DNA from: CAZEMR01 sp964513465
Lineage (GTDB): Bacteria; Bacteroidota; Ignavibacteria; Kapaibacteriales; UBA2268
DNA length: 11,060 nt
Assembly: GCA_964513465.1 (NCBI GenBank)
Contig: CAZEMR010000094.1
Coordinates: forward strand, 1 to 11,060
Reading direction: 5' to 3'
Positions within the stretch are counted from its first letter, which is position 1. Each line of letters begins with the position of its first letter. Below, one piece after another: positions 7,423 through 11,060 of this stretch. A program made the translations under genes and the position numbers. Under the pieces are notes generated by a model. It ran no database searches and was not told the DNA's origin. It was given only the letters and a program-made list of their open reading frames with translations.

Positions 7423-8886
7423 TCATTTATCAAATTTAATTCCCAGCTTTTTGGCGACTTCGTGCGCAAGCTCTTCGTCTGCTTTGAAGAAATGTCCGAG
7501 CTGAGTCAGAATAATTTCATCCTTTTTCGGCCCGCTTATATTTTTCATCGAGCTAACAAAATTATCGATCGTATTGCGGCGCTGGTCATCGTTCATTACT
7601 TTGCGAAACAGCAGGCCGGGCTGGGTAAAATGATCATCATCGTCCTTATTCCTATTGAAATAATCGGCCATTTTCGAATCAATGTCTTCGGAAATCAACT
7701 GGTAATCCTTGTCGGCCTCGATGTCGTCGAATCGATTAGGGTAATAATTCGGTTTGCTGCCGTGATTCCCATCGGTGCGCATATAGCCATCCCTATGATA
7801 ATTATTGACTTCCGTGATCGGACGATTGACCGGGATCAGGTTATAATTGACTCCGAGGCGATAGCGGTGCGCGTCGGGATACGAAAGCAGCCTCCCCTGC
7901 AACATCTTGTCGTATGAATAGCTTATGCCATTTACCAAATTTGACGGCTCGAAAGCTGCCTGTTCGACTTCGGCGAAATAATTATCGGGAATTTTGTTAA
8001 GCTCGATTTCGCCGACATCAATCAGCGGGAAATCGCCATGCGGCCATACCTTGGTCAGATCGAAGGGATTCCAGCAAAATTCCTCTGCCTGCTGCTGGGT
8101 CATCACCTGAATTTTGAGCGACCATTTCGGGTAATCGCCGCTGTCGATAGCATTTACCAGATCGCGCTGAGCCCAGTCAGGGTCCTGGCCGCGCATTTTT
8201 TCTGCCTCCGGGCCGGTGAAATTTTTAATTCCCTGCTTAGTTTTTACATGGAATTTCACCCAAACCCGCTCGTTGTCTTTATTAATCAGCGAAAAAGTAT
8301 GGCTGCCGTATCCGTTCATATTTCGGTACGAATAGGGCGTGCCGCGGTCGCTGAAGAGGATCATCACCTGGTGCAGACTCTCCGGATTGAGGCTCCAGAA
8401 GTCCCACATCATGGTGTCGCTCTTGAGGTTAGTGCGGGGGTCACGCTTCTGGGTATGAATAAAATCGCCGAATTTTTTAGGATCTTTTATAAAAAATACT
8501 GGTGTATTGTTGCCCACCAGATCCCAATTACCGTCTTCGGTGTATAATTTAATAGCGAATCCACGCGGGTCGCGTTCGGTATCGGCACTGCCCTTTTCGC
8601 CGCCGACAGTCGAAAAGCGGATCAGGACTTTGCATTGGTTGCCGACTTTTTCGAAAATTTTGGCTTTGGAATATTTGCTGATGTCATTCTTCACGGTGAA
8701 TGTGCCAAAAGCGCCTGTACCCTTGGCGTGGACTACTCTTTCGGGGATTCTTTCCCGGTTGAAATGCGCCATTTTTTCGTGAAGAATTGCGTCCTGCAGC
8801 AAAACTGGTCCGCGCGGCCCGGCCGTCATACTGTCTTCGTTTTCGAAATATGGCCGGCCTGATTCGGTAGTTAATTTTTTGATCAT
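7423..8886 (-). CDS. katA: Haem catalase, small-subunit monofunctional type
   Basis: Breaks down hydrogen peroxide to water and oxygen, probably in the cytoplasm since there is no signal peptide. At 487 residues it is full length for small-subunit clade-3 catalases. Catalytic residues align without gaps to bovine numbering: distal His53 in RVVHAKGTGAFG, Asn126 in DLVGNNTPVFF, and proximal haem-ligand Tyr336 in RLLSYPDAHRYRLG. The entry motif FNRERIPERVVHAKG and the heme-face stretch RFSTVGGEKGSADTERDPRG are intact. The ATG is preceded by a modest AGGGG. It ends with its own terminator and appears monocistronic. A 25-bp dyad sits 36-60 bp upstream of the ATG, a reasonable place for peroxide-responsive control, although it does not match the OxyR or PerR consensus well. 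Identity as a catalase is not in doubt; the symbol is by family convention. Confidence 0.97.
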   Translation of the reverse strand: MIKKLTTESGRPYFENEDSMTAGPRGPVLLQDAILHEKMAHFNRERIPERVVHAKGTGAFGTFTVKNDISKYSKAKIFEKVGNQCKVLIRFSTVGGEKGSADTERDPRGFAIKLYTEDGNWDLVGNNTPVFFIKDPKKFGDFIHTQKRDPRTNLKSDTMMWDFWSLNPESLHQVMILFSDRGTPYSYRNMNGYGSHTFSLINKDNERVWVKFHVKTKQGIKNFTGPEAEKMRGQDPDWAQRDLVNAIDSGDYPKWSLKIQVMTQQQAEEFCWNPFDLTKVWPHGDFPLIDVGEIELNKIPDNYFAEVEQAAFEPSNLVNGISYSYDKMLQGRLLSYPDAHRYRLGVNYNLIPVNRPITEVNNYHRDGYMRTDGNHGSKPNYYPNRFDDIEADKDYQLISEDIDSKMADYFNRNKDDDDHFTQPGLLFRKVMNDDQRRNTIDNFVSSMKNISGPKKDEIILTQLGHFFKADEELAHEVAKKLGIKFDK

Positions 8887-8921
8887 AGTACCCCTGTTGA
8901 AATGGTGTATGGATACAGTAT

Positions 8922-8946
8922 TAAGTCAATATGATTTAATGACTTA
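8922..8946. promoter_or_regulatory. 25-bp dyad upstream of catalase, candidate operator
   Basis: TAAGTCA at 8922-8928 and TGACTTA at 8940-8946 are perfect inverted arms; a further TA/TA pair matches inside the 11-bp spacer, centred at 8934. The minus-strand arm also supplies a TTGACT that could act as a -35 element, so a bound regulator would overlap the catalase promoter. The regulator is unknown; it does not read as a standard OxyR or PerR box. Confidence 0.5.
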
Positions 8947-8972
8947 CCCTGCGAATAAATTTCAGGTTTTTA

Positions 8973-8990
8973 TATATTGATAACAATATA
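8973..8990. promoter_or_regulatory. 18-bp dyad in the divergent region
   Basis: TATATTG and CAATATA are perfect 7-bp arms around a 4-bp centre (ATAA). It lies about 27 bp beyond the larger dyad, roughly 90 bp upstream of the catalase ATG. It is too AT-rich and lacks a T-tract to be a terminator, so a protein-binding site is more likely. Its function is unassigned. Confidence 0.35.
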
Positions 8991-9210
8991 GCGGGTCTGA
9001 TTGAAAAAAAGCTCTCAATATAATCCACGAATCAAAAAAAATATTATTATTGATTAATACATTTTAATCTAAATGACTTATTGCAAAATTTTTCCTTTTG
9101 CTACAATTAAATCCGGCATGATATTCGGAATCCGGATTACTTAATGCTTGATTAATAAATAAATATTCATTATATTTTAATTTATTTTCTATCAAATTTA
9201 CGGTGCAGTC

Positions 9211-10329
9211 ATGAAACTTCGTTATTTTGTCTTGGCATGTCTTTCGATTATTATTCTGATTTCTTGCTCTGACGATAATCCCACCAATCCCGATTCTCAG
9301 AAAACCAATGAACAGCTTCAGGCAATCGTCGATTCGATTATCGCCGATACCCCGGTGCCAGGAATGGTGGCGGGCATCTGGGCGCCGGATAAAAATATTG
9401 CATGGACTTATGCAGCAGGATATTCCGATATGGAGAATATGACTCCGATGAGCAGCGATCTGCTGTTCCGCATTGGCAGCAATACCAAAACTATGACTAT
9501 CACCGTTTTGCTCCAGCTTGTGGACGAGGGGCTGATCAGCCTTGACGATAAGCTATCGAAATACCGTCCGGAATTTCCGCAAGCCGACCAGGTAACTATC
9601 GAAATGCTGACCGATATGACCAGCGGCTATCACAATTACAGCGAAACCGACGAATTCATCAACTCGCTGGTTAATAATCCAGCTAAAGTCTGGCAGCCCG
9701 AAGAGCTTATTCAAATTGCGATGAATCACCCGATGTATTTCGATCCGGGCGAGGGCTGGTATTACAGCAATACGAATACTTTTATTATTGGCACTTTGAT
9801 AGAAGAATTGACCGGCAAATCGCTGGGTGAGAATATCCGCGAACGAATTTTCCAGCCGCTGGGTCTTGATAATTCCTATTTCCCCGAATCGGGCATGGAT
9901 TTCCCGAGGAATGATTTTTATCATGGTTATTATATGGACGCATACGAAGAGGGTTATCCGGATTATTCCGAATACTTCGACATTTCCTGGGCTTGGGCCG
10001 CCGGTGCGGGGATATCGACCCTGCATGATCTGAAAACATACGTGGAGACGCTTGTTGAGGGCGGCTTAATTTCCGATTCGCTTCAGTCGAAGCGACTGAA
10101 TTGCAAAAATCAGATAAAACCGAATGTATCATACGGAATCGGTATGTTCAATATGTACGGATTTCGGGGGCATAACGGTGGGCTGCCTGGGTATAATTCG
10201 TTTATGGTGCACGATCCCGATCGGAATTGCACGATAATCATTTTGCAGAATTGCTATCTTGAAGATCAAAAAGTCGATAAAATGTTTACGCTTCTGGCGC
10301 CGGTGCTCTATCCGGAGCTGAGTTTTTAA
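9211..10329 (+). CDS. Serine hydrolase lipoprotein, class C beta-lactamase/DD-peptidase family (S12)
   Basis: Acyl-enzyme serine hydrolase of the beta-lactamase/penicillin-binding fold, 372 residues. The signal peptide ends in lipobox LISC (Cys19), followed by SDDNPTNPD, a flexible linker like those of FCB lipoproteins, so the enzyme is probably membrane-anchored and faces the periplasm or surface. Catalytic motifs are complete: SxxK as SNTK (Ser90, Lys93), YxN as YSN (Tyr185-Asn187), and HNGG (His321) in place of KTG. MTSG after EMLTD and FDPGEGWYYSN are also family hallmarks. The HxG variant and the R61-like IGSNTKT are closer to D-Ala-D-Ala carboxypeptidases and esterases than to true AmpC enzymes, so antibiotic resistance should not be assumed. 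It stands alone, divergent from the catalase, and ends at a bidirectional terminator. No Shine-Dalgarno precedes the ATG; the signal peptide supports this start. Confidence 0.93.
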   Translation: MKLRYFVLACLSIIILISCSDDNPTNPDSQKTNEQLQAIVDSIIADTPVPGMVAGIWAPDKNIAWTYAAGYSDMENMTPMSSDLLFRIGSNTKTMTITVLLQLVDEGLISLDDKLSKYRPEFPQADQVTIEMLTDMTSGYHNYSETDEFINSLVNNPAKVWQPEELIQIAMNHPMYFDPGEGWYYSNTNTFIIGTLIEELTGKSLGENIRERIFQPLGLDNSYFPESGMDFPRNDFYHGYYMDAYEEGYPDYSEYFDISWAWAAGAGISTLHDLKTYVETLVEGGLISDSLQSKRLNCKNQIKPNVSYGIGMFNMYGFRGHNGGLPGYNSFMVHDPDRNCTIIILQNCYLEDQKVDKMFTLLAPVLYPELSF

Positions 10330-10343
10330 ATATTTATATCCCC

Positions 10344-10386
10344 AAAAAAATATCCCCCGGGCAATAAACCGCTCCGGGGGTTTTTT
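10344..10386. terminator. Bidirectional intrinsic terminator between convergent genes
   Basis: The 7-bp GC stem CCCCCGG (10354-10360) pairs with CCGGGGG (10374-10380) over a 13-nt loop. Six T follow on the plus strand (10381-10386) and seven A precede it (10344-10350), which become a T tract for the minus strand. It therefore serves both the serine hydrolase and the convergent cytochrome gene. Confidence 0.9.
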
Positions 10387-10388
10387 AT

Positions 10389-10931
10389 TTAATCATTCGA
10401 GAAAAGGTAATCGTCTTCGCCTGCGTCTTTGTGGCAATCGATACAGCCAGCATTCATGCCTTTGGCGACTCGTCCGGCAAGCTTAGCGCCGCGGGCATTT
10501 TTGTCGAGACTGCCGTCGGCAAGATATTTCGCCCAGTACCAGTCATTGTTTTCCGGGTCGTAGCCATCCTCGCGCTGGACCATTATCGTCACCGCTGCCA
10601 GATAATCGTCGGGATTTTTGGCGACTTTGGCGAACGTCATACCTTCGCCGCCGTAATTATCTTTTATTACAACATGATACGGCTTTTCATCAACATTGAC
10701 GATATTGTAATACAGCCGAACAATCTGGCCATGCGGGGAATTGCCCTCGATAAAGCCTGACTTCATCGGCCAGTCCGTATAGCCGTCCATTGCGTCCCAC
10801 ATTTCATGGGCGAAGTCAACGTCTTTCTGGCCGCCGAATGGCATCTGGGAGGAATAATTCGCCGCGGAAGTAATTCCGATAATCGATGCGATTACGATAG
10901 CAATTATGCCTATTGGTTTCAGAAAATTCAT
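10389..10931 (-). CDS. Cytochrome P460-family periplasmic c-haem protein
   Basis: Exported haem protein of 180 residues. The signal peptide covers residues 1-23 (hydrophobic helix, cut after TSA). The mature domain has family traits GYTDWPMKSGFIEGNSPHG, VVIKDNYGG, and REDGYDPENNDWYWAKYLADG, and ends with the c-type haem motif CIDCH (Cys163, Cys166, His167) followed by DDYLFSND, much like the C-terminus of P460 proteins. Characterised P460 enzymes oxidise hydroxylamine or bind NO and carry an extra Lys-haem crosslink; which Lys, if any, does this here cannot be told, and many relatives have unknown roles. AAGGAG five bases before the ATG supports the start. It appears monocistronic and ends right beside the shared terminator. 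The nearby catalase makes a nitrosative or oxidative stress role reasonable, but that is inference. Confidence 0.88.
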   Translation of the reverse strand: MNFLKPIGIIAIVIASIIGITSAANYSSQMPFGGQKDVDFAHEMWDAMDGYTDWPMKSGFIEGNSPHGQIVRLYYNIVNVDEKPYHVVIKDNYGGEGMTFAKVAKNPDDYLAAVTIMVQREDGYDPENNDWYWAKYLADGSLDKNARGAKLAGRVAKGMNAGCIDCHKDAGEDDYLFSND

Positions 10932-10936
10932 AGCAG

Positions 10937-10942
10937 CTCCTT
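10937..10942 (-). promoter_or_regulatory. Shine-Dalgarno of the cytochrome P460-family gene
   Basis: AAGGAG on the minus strand, five bases (CTGCT) before the ATG at 10931. It fixes the start upstream of a good signal peptide. Confidence 0.8.
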
Positions 10943-10999
10943 TTGAGAATTTATAAAAAACGGATTCAAACCTGATTGTTCACGTTTGAAGATATTAAA

Positions 11000-11060
11000 A
11001 TGATAATTGGATTTTTAGATAAGAGCGGGCGTGGAGATTACTTTACCGCCGCAATAATTG
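11000..11060 (+). CDS. Possible start of an unidentified gene running off the right edge
   Basis: An ATG at 11000 opens a frame with no stop to the window end: MIIGFLDKSGRGDYFTAAII (20 codons). The sequence becomes more GC-rich exactly here, after AT-rich upstream DNA, and codon use (ATA and ATT Ile, GGC, CGT) fits the neighbours. It would be divergent from the cytochrome gene with 68 bp between the starts. The ribosome site is weak (GAAG about 10 bases upstream). The fragment is too short to assign a family and could be chance. Confidence 0.4.
   Translation, partial: MIIGFLDKSGRGDYFTAAII

Larger units (their letters stand above)
8887..9210. other. AT-rich divergent intergenic region between catalase and serine hydrolase genes
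   Basis: These 324 bp separate two divergently transcribed genes and should hold both promoters. I see no open frame of note and no RNA gene. It contains two good dyads (8922-8946 and 8973-8990) and the 10-bp palindrome AATCCGGATT at 9129-9138. A weak plus-strand promoter candidate has TTGCAA at 9081 and TACAAT at 9102, only 15 bp apart. No convincing Bacteroides-type promoter (TTTG with TAnnTTTG) was found at proper spacing. The plus-strand ATG at 9211 lacks a Shine-Dalgarno. Confidence 0.6.

Noticed and set aside
7414..8547. Plus-strand open frames of 167 and 169 codons over the catalase gene
   Set aside because: Antisense to a catalase with all catalytic residues; Ile/Val-rich shadow translations.
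9194..9201. TAAATTTG on the minus strand as a Bacteroides-type -7 element for the catalase
   Set aside because: No matching TTTG element at the proper distance, and it lies over 300 bp from the catalase start.

Overview
The window looks like a chromosomal piece of a Gram-negative, didermic bacterium of the FCB superphylum (Bacteroidota, Ignavibacteria, Calditrichota or a related lineage). The reasons are a TonB-dependent receptor with an N-terminal carboxypeptidase-regulatory-like domain, two lipoproteins (one with an Asn/Pro-rich linker just after the lipidated Cys), AT-rich intergenic DNA, frequent ATA isoleucine codons, and genes that often lack a strong Shine-Dalgarno. The lineage is an inference. 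There are no rRNA or tRNA genes, insertion sequences, integrases or CRISPR arrays.

Region 1 (1-7243, all minus strand) is a five-gene run, read from right to left: TonB-dependent receptor, MFS transporter (start codon overlapping the receptor stop as TGATG), small secreted His/Cys-rich protein, His-rich RND periplasmic adaptor lipoprotein, and a heavy-metal-type RND permease cut by the left window edge after 515 codons. Gaps are -1, 58, 54 and 18 bp and no internal terminator is visible, so the run could be one transcription unit. The last three genes form a metal-efflux module of the CusBA/CzcBA kind. The first two look like an uptake or export pair for a small ligand, plausibly a metal chelate. 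No outer-membrane factor (TolC/CusC type) is in the window.

Region 2 (7366-8886, minus) is a complete clade-3 type haem catalase with its own intrinsic terminator, which separates it from region 1. The AT-rich 324-bp divergent region 8887-9210 lies between the catalase and a plus-strand gene and contains two clear dyads, one of them (8922-8946) placed where a catalase operator could sit.

Region 3 (9211-11060) holds a plus-strand serine hydrolase lipoprotein of the class C beta-lactamase/DD-peptidase family, a bidirectional terminator, a convergent minus-strand cytochrome P460-family c-haem protein, and probably the first 20 codons of a plus-strand gene running off the right edge.

Taken together the window is about envelope and stress physiology: metal handling, peroxide removal, a periplasmic c-type haem protein possibly linked to NO or hydroxylamine chemistry, and a cell-envelope hydrolase-like lipoprotein. 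The most unusual points are the young 24-bp tandem repeat that builds the metal-binding tail of the adaptor, the joining of an apparent import pair to an export system, and the small Cx6Cx6C/His-rich protein between them.
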